Shown: positions 33,670 to 43,533, counted from the first letter of the stretch. The stretch is 64,000 nucleotides of DNA from Phosphitispora fastidiosa (GCF_019008365.1 NZ_JAHHUL010000009.1:1-64000); one strand, 5' to 3'. The notes: generated by a model not told the origin, from the letters alone. Numbers and translations are program-made.

Positions 33670-34765
33670 CAGAGAACTCCGCCCGGGGATTACCACCGGT
33701 GCGAGTGCGGCTGCGGCTGCCCAGGCTGCGGTGATAATGCTGTACCGGCACGAGGTAATCGAGACCGCCCAAATAATTAATCCACAGGGCAGGGTAATTA
33801 CCGTACCCATTGAAAACGTTTTTCCGGAAAAAGAATATATAACTGCTGAAGTAATCAAGGACGCCGGTGATGACCCTGATGTGACCAATGGACTCAAAAT
33901 ACTGGTTAAGGCCGGTAAGAGCGCAACATCGGGAGTTTCTGTCACCGGGGGCCCCGGAGTAGGGATAGTTACCAAGCCCGGCCTTCAGATACCTGTGGGA
34001 GAAGCGGCTATTAATCCTGTACCGCGGCAGATGATTACAGAAGCGGTAAGTAAATTCATCCCCGCTGGTGCAGGGGTGATTATTGAAGTCAGTGTTCCCG
34101 GCGGCGCCGCGGCAGCCAGGAAAACCCTTAATCCCAAGCTGGGGATAGAAGGCGGCATTTCGATACTGGGCACAACTGGAATAGTTGAGCCGATGTCTGA
34201 AGATGCCTTCAAAAAATCACTGGTGCCCCAGATAAGCCAGGCCATGGCTTACGGGTATACAACCATCTGCCTGACACCTGGCAGGCTTGGCGAAAAGTGG
34301 GCTGCCGGAAAGCTGGGGATCCCGGCAGAGGCAGTTGTTCAAATGAGTAATTTTGTGGGATATATGTTAAAAGAGTCTGTCAGACTGGGAATCAAAAATG
34401 TTATCCTGATCGGGCATCACAGTAAGCTTGCCAAGGTTGCGGCAGGGTGTTTTCATACTCATAATAAGGTGTCTGATGCCAGGCTGGAAACCCTGGCCGC
34501 ATATGCAGGCTTACAGGGAGCAGGCCCCCGGATTATCGGAAGTGTGCTGGAAGCCAATACCTCGGAAGAGGCCCTGGAGATACTCCGGAACAATGGCTTA
34601 ATGCAGGTAATGGATATGGTTGCCGCCAGAGCGGCTGCCCGGGCTATGGAGCATGTATTCGGGGAACTCCGGGTAGGTGTGGTTCTTTTCACCATGGCAG
34701 GTGAGGTCCTGGCGGCTGATGCAAACGCCTTGGAGATTGGGAGGGAAATGAAGTGGCCAATTTAA
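33653..34765 (+). CDS. cbiD: cobalt-precorrin-5B C1-methyltransferase
   Basis: 370 residues, ATG 33653 or 33659. Starts with LRPGITTGASAAAAAQAA, then TGGPGVGIVTKPGLQIPVGEAAINPVPR and GTTGIVEPMSE, all typical CbiD blocks. Adds the C1 methyl group of the corrin ring in the anaerobic route. Confidence 0.93.
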   Translation: MPMGDDRELRPGITTGASAAAAAQAAVIMLYRHEVIETAQIINPQGRVITVPIENVFPEKEYITAEVIKDAGDDPDVTNGLKILVKAGKSATSGVSVTGGPGVGIVTKPGLQIPVGEAAINPVPRQMITEAVSKFIPAGAGVIIEVSVPGGAAAARKTLNPKLGIEGGISILGTTGIVEPMSEDAFKKSLVPQISQAMAYGYTTICLTPGRLGEKWAAGKLGIPAEAVVQMSNFVGYMLKESVRLGIKNVILIGHHSKLAKVAAGCFHTHNKVSDARLETLAAYAGLQGAGPRIIGSVLEANTSEEALEILRNNGLMQVMDMVAARAAARAMEHVFGELRVGVVLFTMAGEVLAADANALEIGREMKWPI

Positions 34766-35379
34766 TACAGGTAATTGGGGTTGGCCCCGGCCACCCGGAC
34801 TACATAACTCCCGAAGCCTCCCGACTGATAAATGAAGCTGATATCCTGGTAGGCGGAGAGCGCCTGCTGGAATTATATAAAGATACCGGCAAGGAGCTAT
34901 ATCCGGTAAAAAACAATTTACAGGAAATGGCCGGATATATCAGGGAGCGTTACCGACACCGCAGCATTGCTGTCCTGGCATCGGGAGACCCGGCTTTTTA
35001 CGGTATTTTGGAGCACCTGAAAAGAAACTTTGCAGCATCTGAATTGAAGGTTTCACCAGGTATCAGTTCGGCCCAGCTGGCCTGTGCCAGACTGGGGATA
35101 TCCTGGCATGACGCTGCTTTTCACAGTGTCCATGGGCGTGGGGCAGATGGGCTTGCAGACCTGGTCCGGGTACATCCCAAGGTAATTGTCCTCACCGACC
35201 CTTCAAGGACCCCCGCAGTTATTGCCGGGATGCTGGCAGCAGAAGGGATTAAAGGGAAAAAAATTTATGTGTGTGAAAATCTCTCCTATGCTGATGAGCA
35301 TATCGGAGAGTTTACCATAGAAAATGTCCCCGGAGATGTGGGAACCTCCGGTTGTGTTGTGGTGATATGTGATGAATGA
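34753..35379 (+). CDS. cbiE: cobalt-precorrin-7 C5-methyltransferase
   Basis: 208 residues from GTG 34753, overlapping cbiD by 13 bp. Tetrapyrrole methylase fold: IGVGPGHPDYIT, VLASGDPAFYG, VSPGISSAQLACARLG, SVHGRG. Works with CbiT, here a separate gene that overlaps it. Confidence 0.92.
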   Translation: MANLIQVIGVGPGHPDYITPEASRLINEADILVGGERLLELYKDTGKELYPVKNNLQEMAGYIRERYRHRSIAVLASGDPAFYGILEHLKRNFAASELKVSPGISSAQLACARLGISWHDAAFHSVHGRGADGLADLVRVHPKVIVLTDPSRTPAVIAGMLAAEGIKGKKIYVCENLSYADEHIGEFTIENVPGDVGTSGCVVVICDE

Positions 35380-35968
35380 CAGGAGATGGAAATATAAAAC
35401 CGGCGGGATACCTGATGAACTGTTTCTCAGGGGGAAGGTCCCGATGACCAAGGCCGAAATAAGATGTGTCACCATTGCCAAAGCCAGGCTTAGTGACAGC
35501 CACCTGATTTGGGATATCGGGGCGGGCACAGGTTCAATTTCTATAGAGGCAGCCCTGACATCGGAAAAGGGAACTGTATATGCAGTTGAAAAAGAAGCCG
35601 AAGCTGTGTCACTTATCAGGAAAAACAGTGAATTGTTTGGAACGGGCAATGTTGCTGTAATCCAGGGAACGGCCCCGGAAGCCATCAGCGGGCTGCCGGC
35701 GCCTGACCGGGTTTTCATCGGTGGGAGCGGAGGAAACCTGCGGGAAATAATGGAGCAGGTTTTTGAGAAGCTGTCCCGGGGCGGGCGTGTGGTCATAAAT
35801 GCGGTAGTTCTGGAAACCTTTATTGAGGCTGTTAAGATAATGCAGGACTATGGCTTTACCGGTGTTGATATCACCCAGGTCAGTGTTGCTAAAGCCGCTG
35901 ACCTCGGCAGGATACATATGTTTAAGAGCCATAATCCGGTATTTATAATCAGTGGGGAAAAACCTTAG
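35369..35968 (+). CDS. cbiT: cobalt-precorrin-6B C15-methyltransferase (decarboxylating)
   Basis: 199 residues, GTG 35369 or ATG 35372. Class I methyltransferase with GGIPDELF, MTKAEIR, WDIGAGTGSISIEAA (SAM loop) and VFIGGSGGNLREI. Methylates C15 and removes the acetate carboxyl at C12. Confidence 0.92.
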   Translation: MMNDRRWKYKTGGIPDELFLRGKVPMTKAEIRCVTIAKARLSDSHLIWDIGAGTGSISIEAALTSEKGTVYAVEKEAEAVSLIRKNSELFGTGNVAVIQGTAPEAISGLPAPDRVFIGGSGGNLREIMEQVFEKLSRGGRVVINAVVLETFIEAVKIMQDYGFTGVDITQVSVAKAADLGRIHMFKSHNPVFIISGEKP

Positions 35969-36012
35969 TCTGACTTTGGATCAAGAACCTTAGTCTGAAT
36001 TTAGACCAAAAT
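35962..36012 (+). repeat. small tandem duplication between cbiT and cbiL
   Basis: AACCTTAGTCTGACTTTGGA is followed at once by a second similar unit (AACCTTAGTCTGAATTTAGA), period about 25 bp. The first unit contains the cbiT stop. Imperfect. Confidence 0.6.
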
Positions 36013-36033
36013 CAAGTGCAAAGGAGTCATAAC

Positions 36034-36753
36034 ATGAGTGGCAAAATCTATGGCATCGGAGTTGGCCCCGGCGACCCGGAACTGCTCACTTTAAAGGCTT
36101 ACCGGGTTTTGAAGGAGGTTGATACCCTCTGTATTCCCAAATCCAGGACCGAAAAGGACAGCCTGGCTCTGTCAATTGTCAAAAGCATAGTTGAGCGGGA
36201 TTTTGAAGTTGTCGAGCTCCTGTTTCCGATGACCCATGACAAGGAAGTCCTCAGGCAGCATTGGGACCTGGCTGCTTCCCAGATGGCTGAGAAGGCGCGG
36301 GAAGGCAAAAAGGCGGCCTTCATAACTATTGGCGATCCGATGTTTTACAGTACCTATGCCTATCTTCTGGAACGGTTTAAACGGAACTATCAGGATATCG
36401 AGATTGAGACGATACCGGGGATTACGGCTTTTGCCGCATGTTCATCAATAATCAATGAACCCCTCACAGAGGCTCATGAAAAGCTGGCAGTTATTCCGGC
36501 TGCTTATGGTATTGAGTCTATCAGAAAAGCCCTGGAAGACTATGATAATGTTGTCCTGATGAAAATTAACCGCCTGTATGATGAGGTTACCGGTCTGCTG
36601 AAAGAGACGGGTCTGTTGGGTAAGGCGGTATATATCAGCCGGGCCGGATATGCAGACCAGTTTTATACCACAGATATCGAAAGTATGATGGGTAAGGAAA
36701 AAGATTATATGTCAATAATGATTATCAGGAAGGCGGGGTGGAAAGGCCTGTGA
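36034..36753 (+). CDS. cbiL: cobalt-factor II C20-methyltransferase
   Basis: 239 residues from ATG 36034 (caaaggagt upstream). IYGIGVGPGDPELLTLKAYR, TIGDPMFYSTYAY and IPGITAFAA are tetrapyrrole-methylase motifs in the CbiL arrangement. Confidence 0.92.
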   Translation: MSGKIYGIGVGPGDPELLTLKAYRVLKEVDTLCIPKSRTEKDSLALSIVKSIVERDFEVVELLFPMTHDKEVLRQHWDLAASQMAEKAREGKKAAFITIGDPMFYSTYAYLLERFKRNYQDIEIETIPGITAFAACSSIINEPLTEAHEKLAVIPAAYGIESIRKALEDYDNVVLMKINRLYDEVTGLLKETGLLGKAVYISRAGYADQFYTTDIESMMGKEKDYMSIMIIRKAGWKGL

Positions 36754-37508
36754 CACAAGTATATTTTATCGGAGCCGGGGCGGGGGACCCGGAACTGATT
36801 ACATTAAAAGGAATTAAGGCCATTGAAAAAGCTGATATCGTAATATATGCCGGTTCTCTGGTAAATCCCGAGATACTCAAGTATGCCAGGGAAGGAGCTG
36901 AAGTACATAACAGCGCCTCCATGGATCTGGAAGAGGTACTTGAGGTGATGCAGCAGGGGGTTTCCCAGGGTAAACTGATTGCCCGGGTGCATACCGGTGA
37001 CCCGGCCATTTATGGGGCTATCCAGGAACAGATGGATGCCTTGACTGGGATGGGTATATCCTTCGAAGTTATCCCGGGAGTCAGTTCTTTTCTGGCTGCC
37101 GCGGCTGCGCTCCGGCAGGAGTACACCCTGCCGGATGTGACCCAGACCGTGATTTTAACCCGTATGGAAGGACGCACCCCGGTGCCTGAAAAGGAAAAAC
37201 TGGCCCAACTGGCCCGGCATGGCGCTACAATGTGTATATTCCTCAGTGTTCATGCAATTAGTGATGTGGTGGCCCAGCTTCGGGAGGGCTATGCGGAGGA
37301 TACCCCCATTGCCGTAGTCCAGAAGGCTTCATGGCCGGATGAAAAAGTTGTCCGGGGGACTCTTGCCGATATCGCGGAAAAGGTCAGGGAAGCGGGGATT
37401 TCCAAGACCGCGATGATAGTAGTCAGTAATGTTTTTCGCGGCCAGTACGAAAAATCCAAGCTTTACGACCCGGGCTTTTCCCATGGCTACCGGGAGGGAA
37501 AGAGTTGA
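36738..37508 (+). CDS. cbiF: cobalt-precorrin-4 C11-methyltransferase
   Basis: 256 residues, GTG 36738 (GTG 36750 possible), overlapping cbiL by 16 bp. FIGAGAGDPELITLKG, YAGSLVNPEIL, RVHTGDPAIYGAIQEQ, EVIPGVSSFLAAAA and TRMEGRTPVPE are specific for CbiF/CobM. Confidence 0.93.
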   Translation: MERPVTQVYFIGAGAGDPELITLKGIKAIEKADIVIYAGSLVNPEILKYAREGAEVHNSASMDLEEVLEVMQQGVSQGKLIARVHTGDPAIYGAIQEQMDALTGMGISFEVIPGVSSFLAAAAALRQEYTLPDVTQTVILTRMEGRTPVPEKEKLAQLARHGATMCIFLSVHAISDVVAQLREGYAEDTPIAVVQKASWPDEKVVRGTLADIAEKVREAGISKTAMIVVSNVFRGQYEKSKLYDPGFSHGYREGKS

Positions 37509-38596
37509 AAGTTGCAGTAGTTGCGGTAACCAGAGATGGTGCCGAACTGGCCCGGAAAATTGCCGGGCTGCTTGATGAGGCAGGCGAATATGAGACAGTC
37601 CTTTACCTTCCCGGCAGGTTTTCACTGCTGAGAATAACGGGTAAAAGACAGCCTTACCGTAAACCCCTTAAGGAGCTTTTTGGAGAGCTGTTTGGAAGGT
37701 ATGACGGGATACTCTGTATCATGGCTCTGGGAATTGTTGTCCGCCTGTCAGCTCCGCACATCAGGGATAAAAGGTCAGACCCGGCAGTAGTGGTTATGGA
37801 TGAACTGGGTAACAACGTTATCAGTGTCCTTTCCGGCCACCTGGGAGGGGCTAATGCACTAACACTGCAGACAGCACAACTGCTTGGCGCAAATCCCGTA
37901 ATTACAACAGCAACCGATGTTCAGGGACTGCCGGCTATTGAGATGGTGGCGGCGGAGAACGGTCTTGTCGCCGAACCTTTAGACCTGGTTAAGACAATAA
38001 ATGCAGCAATTGTCAATAAACAGCAGATTGTGATTTATACAGAGTTCCCGATAGATATAGCGCCAACCGAAAATATTACGGTAAGGGATTTCGCTGAATA
38101 TTCACCATCACGCAGGGAAGAAAACCGGGTAGTCTTGGTGACTAACCGGGCAGCTGCAAGCTTCCCGGAGGGGACCCTCTTCCTGAGACCCCAGAATGTC
38201 TGCATAGGAATTGGCTGCCGGAAGGGTGTCAGCTCTGCCGAAGTCAGGCAGGCTATCCTGCAGGCTCTTGAGGAGACCGGTCGGGCTCTGACAGCGGTGA
38301 AATTACTTGCCAGTATAGATATTAAAAGTGAGGAACAGGGACTCCTGGAGGCAGCCGGTGAAATGGACCTGCCAACAGAATTTTACGGGAGGCCGGAGCT
38401 TCAGGAGGTTCACCGGGCTCGTGCCAGTGAACTGAGCTTTTCAGAATTTGTAGATCAAAAGATAGGAGTTGGTGGCGTATGCGAACCGGCGGCGATATTG
38501 GGCGCGGGGCAAGCTTCGGTGATACTGATGCCAAAAAAGAAGTTCGGGAAAGTGACCATCGCAATGGCAGAGGGAGATTGGCCGTTGTCGGAATAG
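37505..38596 (+). CDS. cbiG: cobalt-precorrin-5A hydrolase
   Basis: 363 residues from TTG 37505, overlapping cbiF by 4 bp. Blocks LCIMALGIVVRLSAPHI, VVVMDELGNNVISVLSGHLGGAN and GIGCRKGVSSAEV, and at the end CEPAAILGAG, as in CbiG. Opens the delta-lactone and releases C20 as acetaldehyde. Confidence 0.92.
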   Translation: MKVAVVAVTRDGAELARKIAGLLDEAGEYETVLYLPGRFSLLRITGKRQPYRKPLKELFGELFGRYDGILCIMALGIVVRLSAPHIRDKRSDPAVVVMDELGNNVISVLSGHLGGANALTLQTAQLLGANPVITTATDVQGLPAIEMVAAENGLVAEPLDLVKTINAAIVNKQQIVIYTEFPIDIAPTENITVRDFAEYSPSRREENRVVLVTNRAAASFPEGTLFLRPQNVCIGIGCRKGVSSAEVRQAILQALEETGRALTAVKLLASIDIKSEEQGLLEAAGEMDLPTEFYGRPELQEVHRARASELSFSEFVDQKIGVGGVCEPAAILGAGQASVILMPKKKFGKVTIAMAEGDWPLSE

Positions 38597-39306
38597 GACC
38601 CGGAGACAGGGAGCAGATGAGCCTGAGGGCTTACAATGTGATTAAACAGGCAGAGGTCATCATAGGGTATAAGACATATATTGATCTGATTGGTGACCTT
38701 ACAGAAGGAAAGGAAGTCATTTCTTCAGGAATGACCCGTGAAGTTGAGAGATGCCAACTGGCGATAGAAATGGCTGCTGCCGGAAGGTATGTCGTTATGA
38801 TTAGCAGTGGTGATCCCGGCATTTACGGGATGGCAGGGATAACGCTGGAACTGGTGGAAAAACAGGAAATGGCTGACAGGTTTGATGTTGAGATTGTTCC
38901 TGGCATTACCAGCGCCAATGCGGCTGCTGCATCCTTGGGGGCTGCCCTGATGCATGACTTTACGGTTATCAGCTTAAGTGACCTGCTGACCCCGTGGGAA
39001 CTGATTGAGAAAAGGCTGGAAGCAGCGGCTGCTGGTGATTTTGTAACCATTTTGTATAACCCCATGAGTAAAAAAAGGACTGAACAGATAAAGCAGGCCC
39101 GGGAGATATTCCTCAAATTCAGATCGCCGGCCACTCCAGTAGGTATTGTGCGTAATGCCAAGCGTTCCGGCGAAGATGTCACCAGGACCGACCTGGAGCA
39201 CTTCCTGGAAAACCCTATTGATATGTTTACAGTTGTCCTGATAGGAAACAGCCAAACATACCATACCGATAATTTTATGATAACTCCGAGGGGATATGAA
39301 GTATGA
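38479..39306 (+). CDS. cbiH: cobalt-precorrin-3 C17-methyltransferase
   Basis: 275 residues if ATG 38479 is used (GGAG ten bases before). Homology begins only at GRLAVVGIGPGDREQMSLRA near residue 32, where the possible starts are poor. The gene thus overlaps cbiG by up to 118 bp. MISSGDPGIYGMAG, EIVPGITSANAAAASLGA and LYNPMSKKR define CbiH/CobJ, which also contracts the ring. Confidence 0.9.
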   Translation: MRTGGDIGRGASFGDTDAKKEVRESDHRNGRGRLAVVGIGPGDREQMSLRAYNVIKQAEVIIGYKTYIDLIGDLTEGKEVISSGMTREVERCQLAIEMAAAGRYVVMISSGDPGIYGMAGITLELVEKQEMADRFDVEIVPGITSANAAAASLGAALMHDFTVISLSDLLTPWELIEKRLEAAAAGDFVTILYNPMSKKRTEQIKQAREIFLKFRSPATPVGIVRNAKRSGEDVTRTDLEHFLENPIDMFTVVLIGNSQTYHTDNFMITPRGYEV

Positions 39307-39350
39307 TTCTAATCCTGGAGGGATATGAGATATGATTCTGGTTCTGGGCG
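39284..39350 (+). repeat. duplicated cbiJ start region
   Basis: The cbiH end and first start site read GGGATATGAAGTATGATTCT, and about 28 bp later a near copy GGGATATGAGATATGATTCT leads into the real cbiJ. The first ATG (39303) opens a ten-codon reading frame (MILILEGYEI) that stops inside the second copy. Confidence 0.7.
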
Positions 39351-40102
39351 GCACCCTGGAAGGCCGTGGAATCGCCGCAGTTCTGGCAGCTGAAGGATTT
39401 AAGGTTGTGGCTACTGTTGTTTCGGGATATGGCGCTGAGGTAATCCCGCGTGATCTGCCTGTTGAGGTTCTTGTTACGCAGCTTGATGCAGTGGAACTGG
39501 AACGGCTGGTAGCTGAAAAAGGGATAAAACTAATTGTTGATGCGACTCATCCATATGCCCGGGTAATTACAGATACCGCTTGGGAGGTATCCCGAAAAAG
39601 AAACATTCCTTATATAAGGTTTGAGAGGCCGCCTGTTACCGAAGAGATCAGGGGAGATTCTGTTTTCCGGGCAGCCGGCTATGAAGAGGCGGCAGGACTT
39701 GCAGTAAGCAAAGGGAATACCGTTTTCCTGACCATCGGCAGCCGTAACCTGGAACCGTTTATCCGGGCCGGCAGGGCTAGCCGGAAGCGGATTATAGCCA
39801 GGGTTCTCCCAGATGCCGGGGTATTGCAGCAGTGTGCTGCACTGCAGATTCCTGCGAAGGACATTGTCGCCGTACAGGGGCCTTTCAGCCTGGAATTGAA
39901 CCAGGCAATGTTCCGGGAGTACGGTGCAGAAGTCTTGGTAACCAAGGACAGCGGGCGCACCGGGGGAACCGATACAAAAATTGCAGCTGCCCTGGGCCTT
40001 GAAATTCCGGTTATCATTGTGGCTCGTCCCGATTACGGGGAGATTCCGGTAACCGGCAGGGTAGAAACGGTCCTGGAGAACGCCAGGAAATATGTCGGGT
40101 AG
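39332..40102 (+). CDS. cbiJ: cobalt-precorrin-6A reductase
   Basis: 256 residues. ILVLGGTLEGRGIAAVL at the start (nucleotide-binding loop), VDATHPYARVIT, TIGSRNLEPF and VTKDSGRTGGTDTKIAAA are CbiJ/CobK blocks. Reduces one double bond of the ring with NAD(P)H. Confidence 0.92.
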   Translation: MILVLGGTLEGRGIAAVLAAEGFKVVATVVSGYGAEVIPRDLPVEVLVTQLDAVELERLVAEKGIKLIVDATHPYARVITDTAWEVSRKRNIPYIRFERPPVTEEIRGDSVFRAAGYEEAAGLAVSKGNTVFLTIGSRNLEPFIRAGRASRKRIIARVLPDAGVLQQCAALQIPAKDIVAVQGPFSLELNQAMFREYGAEVLVTKDSGRTGGTDTKIAAALGLEIPVIIVARPDYGEIPVTGRVETVLENARKYVG

Positions 40103-40127
40103 TAAATATTTTGTTGGAGGATAGAAA

Positions 40128-40493
40128 ATGAAGACAGGTATCATTATTTTGGGACATGGCAGCAAGGCGCCCCAGGCTCTGGAACTGCTGAAAAAGTACG
40201 GAGAGATGGTTAAGTCTCAATCCACTTATGACATCGTGGAAATTGCCTCACTCCAGTTTAATCAGCCTGATCTGCCTGAGGCAATTAATCAAGCCGCAGG
40301 GGCCGGGGCAGATAAAATCATCGTTGTACCGTTTTTCCTTTATAAAGGCATTCATATGCAGGAAGACATTCCTAAAGTGCTCAGCCGGGAAAAGGAAAAG
40401 TATGACGGGCTGGAGATTGTTCTGGCCAATCACCTGGGAACAGACAACCGGCTTGTGGAAATCGTTATTGACAGAATTGAGGAGGTTTCATAG
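40128..40493 (+). CDS. cbiX: small sirohydrochlorin cobaltochelatase
   Basis: 121 residues, ribosome site tggaggat. ILGHGSKAP (catalytic His), EIASLQFNQPDLPEA and KIIVVPFFLYKGIHMQEDIP. The short CbiX type that works as a homodimer. Inserts cobalt into sirohydrochlorin, the first committed anaerobic step. Confidence 0.92.
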   Translation: MKTGIIILGHGSKAPQALELLKKYGEMVKSQSTYDIVEIASLQFNQPDLPEAINQAAGAGADKIIVVPFFLYKGIHMQEDIPKVLSREKEKYDGLEIVLANHLGTDNRLVEIVIDRIEEVS

Positions 40494-40494
40494 C

Positions 40495-41115
40495 GTGGAA
40501 TTTATTAAAGACCCCAAGGCTATCGAAGATACCAGTATGGACATTATCGAACAAGCTGTGCCTTGGATCAGGGAGCTTTCTCAGGGAGAAAGGCAAATTG
40601 TCAGAAGGATAGTTCATACTACCGGGGACCCGGAAATTGCCGAACTGGTGAAGATACATCCTGATGCTGTTGCCTCAGGACTTCAGGCTATGAGGGAAGG
40701 GAAGACGATCTTTACCGATGTCCAGATGCTGCGTTCCGGTATCAGTCCGGTTAAGCTGGAACAGTTCGGTATTGAAACCATGTGCCTGATTAAGGATCCG
40801 GAAGTTGCTGCTGAAGCCAAACGGACCGGTAAAACCAGGGCTATGATAGCAATGGCCAAGGCTGCTCCGAAGCTTGATGGCGGAATCATTGCCATCGGGA
40901 ATGCACCTACTGCACTCTTTGAGTTATGTGAGATGATCCAGAGGGGTGAACTGAGACCGGCCCTTGTAGTGGGAACTCCGGTGGGCTTTGTCGGCGCCAA
41001 GGAGTCCAAGGAAGTCCTTGTGGAAACCCCCGTTCCCTACATCACTGTCACCGGAACCAGGGGTGGCAGCACTATTGCGGTAGCTGCACTGAATGCGCTG
41101 CTTAAGCTTGCATGA
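40495..41115 (+). CDS. cbiC: cobalt-precorrin-8 methylmutase
   Basis: 206 residues from GTG 40495, one base after cbiX, ribosome site gaggttt. HTTGDPEIAELV, IFTDVQMLRSGI, GNAPTALFEL and GTPVGFVGAKESKE with TRGGSTIAVAALNAL. Moves a methyl from C11 to C12 to give cobyrinate. Last gene of the run; cbiA, cbiP, cbiB and cobUST are not in the window. Confidence 0.93.
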   Translation: MEFIKDPKAIEDTSMDIIEQAVPWIRELSQGERQIVRRIVHTTGDPEIAELVKIHPDAVASGLQAMREGKTIFTDVQMLRSGISPVKLEQFGIETMCLIKDPEVAAEAKRTGKTRAMIAMAKAAPKLDGGIIAIGNAPTALFELCEMIQRGELRPALVVGTPVGFVGAKESKEVLVETPVPYITVTGTRGGSTIAVAALNALLKLA

Positions 41116-41166
41116 TAAAGAAACTAAAGAAACTATAAAGAAAATATAAAGAAACCAAAAAGAAAC
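41116..41166 (+). repeat. short degenerate AAAGAAAC tandem run
   Basis: Five AAAGAAA-type units spaced 8-14 bp apart fill the gap between cbiC and the HAD gene. No hairpin. Confidence 0.4.
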
Positions 41167-41184
41167 CAATAGGATGAGTTGCAG

Positions 41185-41988
41185 ATGTCAAAATATAAAT
41201 TAATAGCAGCAGACCTTGATGGGACACTGCTTGATGAGACCTATCGGATAATGCCGGAGCTTTTGGCAGCAATAGATGCTGCCAGGTCACTGGGAACGGA
41301 ACTGGCTGTGGCTACCGGCAGGCTTTATCCCTCTGCACTGCCCTTTGCCAGGGAGCTGAAGGTTACCCTTCCTGTTATTGCTTCAAATGGGGCTGTGGTC
41401 AGAGACCCGGTCACAGATGAGCTGATATCACAGGTTACCCTTGACCGGGATTTGGCTATTGAGGCATTAAACCTGACTGAAAATGGCACGGCCCAGAGAT
41501 TTGTAAATGTGCATGATGCCTTTTATACCGATGCGGCTGAAAAGGCATCACGTAAATATTCTGAGGCCCTGAAGATAAATTTTGTGAGAAGGGTTCCCCT
41601 GCGGGATGTGATAACAACTGACCCGATTATGGTGGTTATCCGGGACAGTGAGAGTGAAATTTCCCGCTTAACCCGCATCCTGGCCGAGCATTTCGGGGAT
41701 AAGGTCTACATGGCCAATTCCAAGCCATTTTTTATTGACATTAACAATCCTGCGGCTTCCAAGGGCGCGGCCCTCAAAGACCTGTGCCACAGGCTTGACA
41801 TAGCGCCTGAAGAGGTAATTGCTGTCGGTGACGGTTGGAATGACCGGGAAATGTTTCAGGCAGCAGGTCTGGGAGCGGCAGTCTCCAATGCCCCTGAATC
41901 TCTCAGAAAGCATGCGGACTATGTTTGTGAAAATCCTTCATTTCAGGGAGTGATAGAGGTCATCAGACGGTTTGTGTTGGAGGCTTAA
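41185..41988 (+). CDS. Cof-type HAD phosphatase
   Basis: 267 residues from ATG 41185 (TTG 41179 in frame). [30 protein letters not shown] in [34 protein letters not shown] sugar phosphatase family with C2 cap; precise substrate unknown. Convergent with the chemoreceptor gene. Confidence 0.85.
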   Translation: MSKYKLIAADLDGTLLDETYRIMPELLAAIDAARSLGTELAVATGRLYPSALPFARELKVTLPVIASNGAVVRDPVTDELISQVTLDRDLAIEALNLTENGTAQRFVNVHDAFYTDAAEKASRKYSEALKINFVRRVPLRDVITTDPIMVVIRDSESEISRLTRILAEHFGDKVYMANSKPFFIDINNPAASKGAALKDLCHRLDIAPEEVIAVGDGWNDREMFQAAGLGAAVSNAPESLRKHADYVCENPSFQGVIEVIRRFVLEA

Positions 41989-43481
41989 CCGGTTCTGAAT
42001 TTCCCTGCAATGTGGTTCAAATTCACTGCAACTTCAAGCAACTCTTTGGACCGGACTGCGATATCGTTAGTTAATGTATTGATATTTTCGTTAACGGCTG
42101 ATATGGTGTCGGCGATGTGCTGGTTTTCCCGGGAAACCTTGGCTACATCATTGAAAGTGACTGATACCTTATTACTTTCATTTAACATGTATTTTGCGGT
42201 TTCAGTATTATTTTCAGAAGCGGCGACAACCTCATCAACAGCAACTCTGAGCTCCTGATTGCCGGTTACCAACTTTGTAATGGAATCACAAATAGTATCT
42301 ACCGCATCATAGGATTGCTGCACACTTCTTCTGATTTGTTCCAGTGATGAAAAGGCTTTATCAGTTGTAGCAACACCAGATTCCACAGCAGAATAACCCT
42401 TTTCCATAGCAAGATAGGCCCGGTCGATACCACCCTGTATCCCTGAGGTCAATTGACTGATTTCTTTACTGGCTGAAGCGGAACGGTCGGCCAGGTTTTT
42501 TATTTCTGCAGCCACTACGGCAAATCCCTGACCGTATTTTCCAGCGCGGGCGGCCTCAATGGAAGCGTTCAGGGTTAACAGATCTGTCTGGGAGGATATC
42601 TCTTCAATGGTATGACTCATATCAGCTATTACTGAGGAATAACTGCGCAGGTTGTTTATCTCTTCCAGAGTTTTGGTTACCAGCTGTTTTATTTCGGACA
42701 TCTGGCTTTTGGTCTCCAATACAGCTTTGTGACCTTCCTTACCTTTGTATAAGGTTTCCTGAGCAGTATCTGTTAACTGTTGGGCAACTTTTTTTGTTAT
42801 TTTCATTACCATATCAATATTGGCCATCAACTCATTAACCTTATCGGCTGTAACAGCTGTACTGACAATACAGCTATTAATTTTGCCTGTCAGTTCTTCC
42901 AGACTCCCCATGGATTTATCGATATTAAGCACTTGTTCCAGGCTGCCCCGAACTAATGATTCACTGATACCGGATACCTCCTGGGTGCTGGCAGCTGCCT
43001 GTTTTGCGGAATTAGAAAAGTTTTCACAAAGAGATGCAAGTTCATGGCTTCCTTTAACCATCTGAAGAACAGCGTCCTTGGTATTTTTGGCCATATCGGT
43101 TAATCCTTCTCCTAATTGCCCCACAATATCCGCACCATTTATGTCGATTGTTTCCGTCAGGTCTCCTTGCGCTATTTTTCTTGCCTGACTGGACATTACA
43201 GTAATAGGCTTTAACAGGGTCTTAAAAGCAATCAGGTAGTTTACTACCCCGACAATAAGGCCTGCCAGTAAACAGCCTATTATAAAAAATAGTTTACGTT
43301 CCGGTATCCAATTAACAAAGAAGCCTGCGTAAACCGGAAAAATAATCCCCATAACAATCCCTATGCCTACCATTTTCCAGAACATATTAGCCATTGTATT
43401 GGCAAAAAACTTATTTTTCGTCACAACCAAACGCCTCCAGAAGTAATTGGAGATATTCCCATTTTGTACTTCTTTCGACAT
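41985..43481 (-). CDS. methyl-accepting chemotaxis protein
   Basis: 498 residues. Two adjacent membrane helices (about 35-57 and 63-85) with only a few residues between, so there is no periplasmic sensor domain. HAMP region [19 protein letters not shown]. Signalling tip [21 protein letters not shown], as in MCPs. It must sense an internal or membrane signal. Stop overlaps the HAD gene stop by 4 bp on the other strand. Confidence 0.9.
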   Translation of the reverse strand: MSKEVQNGNISNYFWRRLVVTKNKFFANTMANMFWKMVGIGIVMGIIFPVYAGFFVNWIPERKLFFIIGCLLAGLIVGVVNYLIAFKTLLKPITVMSSQARKIAQGDLTETIDINGADIVGQLGEGLTDMAKNTKDAVLQMVKGSHELASLCENFSNSAKQAAASTQEVSGISESLVRGSLEQVLNIDKSMGSLEELTGKINSCIVSTAVTADKVNELMANIDMVMKITKKVAQQLTDTAQETLYKGKEGHKAVLETKSQMSEIKQLVTKTLEEINNLRSYSSVIADMSHTIEEISSQTDLLTLNASIEAARAGKYGQGFAVVAAEIKNLADRSASASKEISQLTSGIQGGIDRAYLAMEKGYSAVESGVATTDKAFSSLEQIRRSVQQSYDAVDTICDSITKLVTGNQELRVAVDEVVAASENNTETAKYMLNESNKVSVTFNDVAKVSRENQHIADTISAVNENINTLTNDIAVRSKELLEVAVNLNHIAGKFRTG

Positions 43482-43533
43482 TTATCTTCTTGTTCCTGCA
43501 ATACTAAGCTTTTTGTTATTTGCAGGATTTAGC

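Noticed and set aside
41985-43481. Plus-strand short frames opposite the chemoreceptor
   Set aside because: They lie antisense to a well-supported gene and show no family features.
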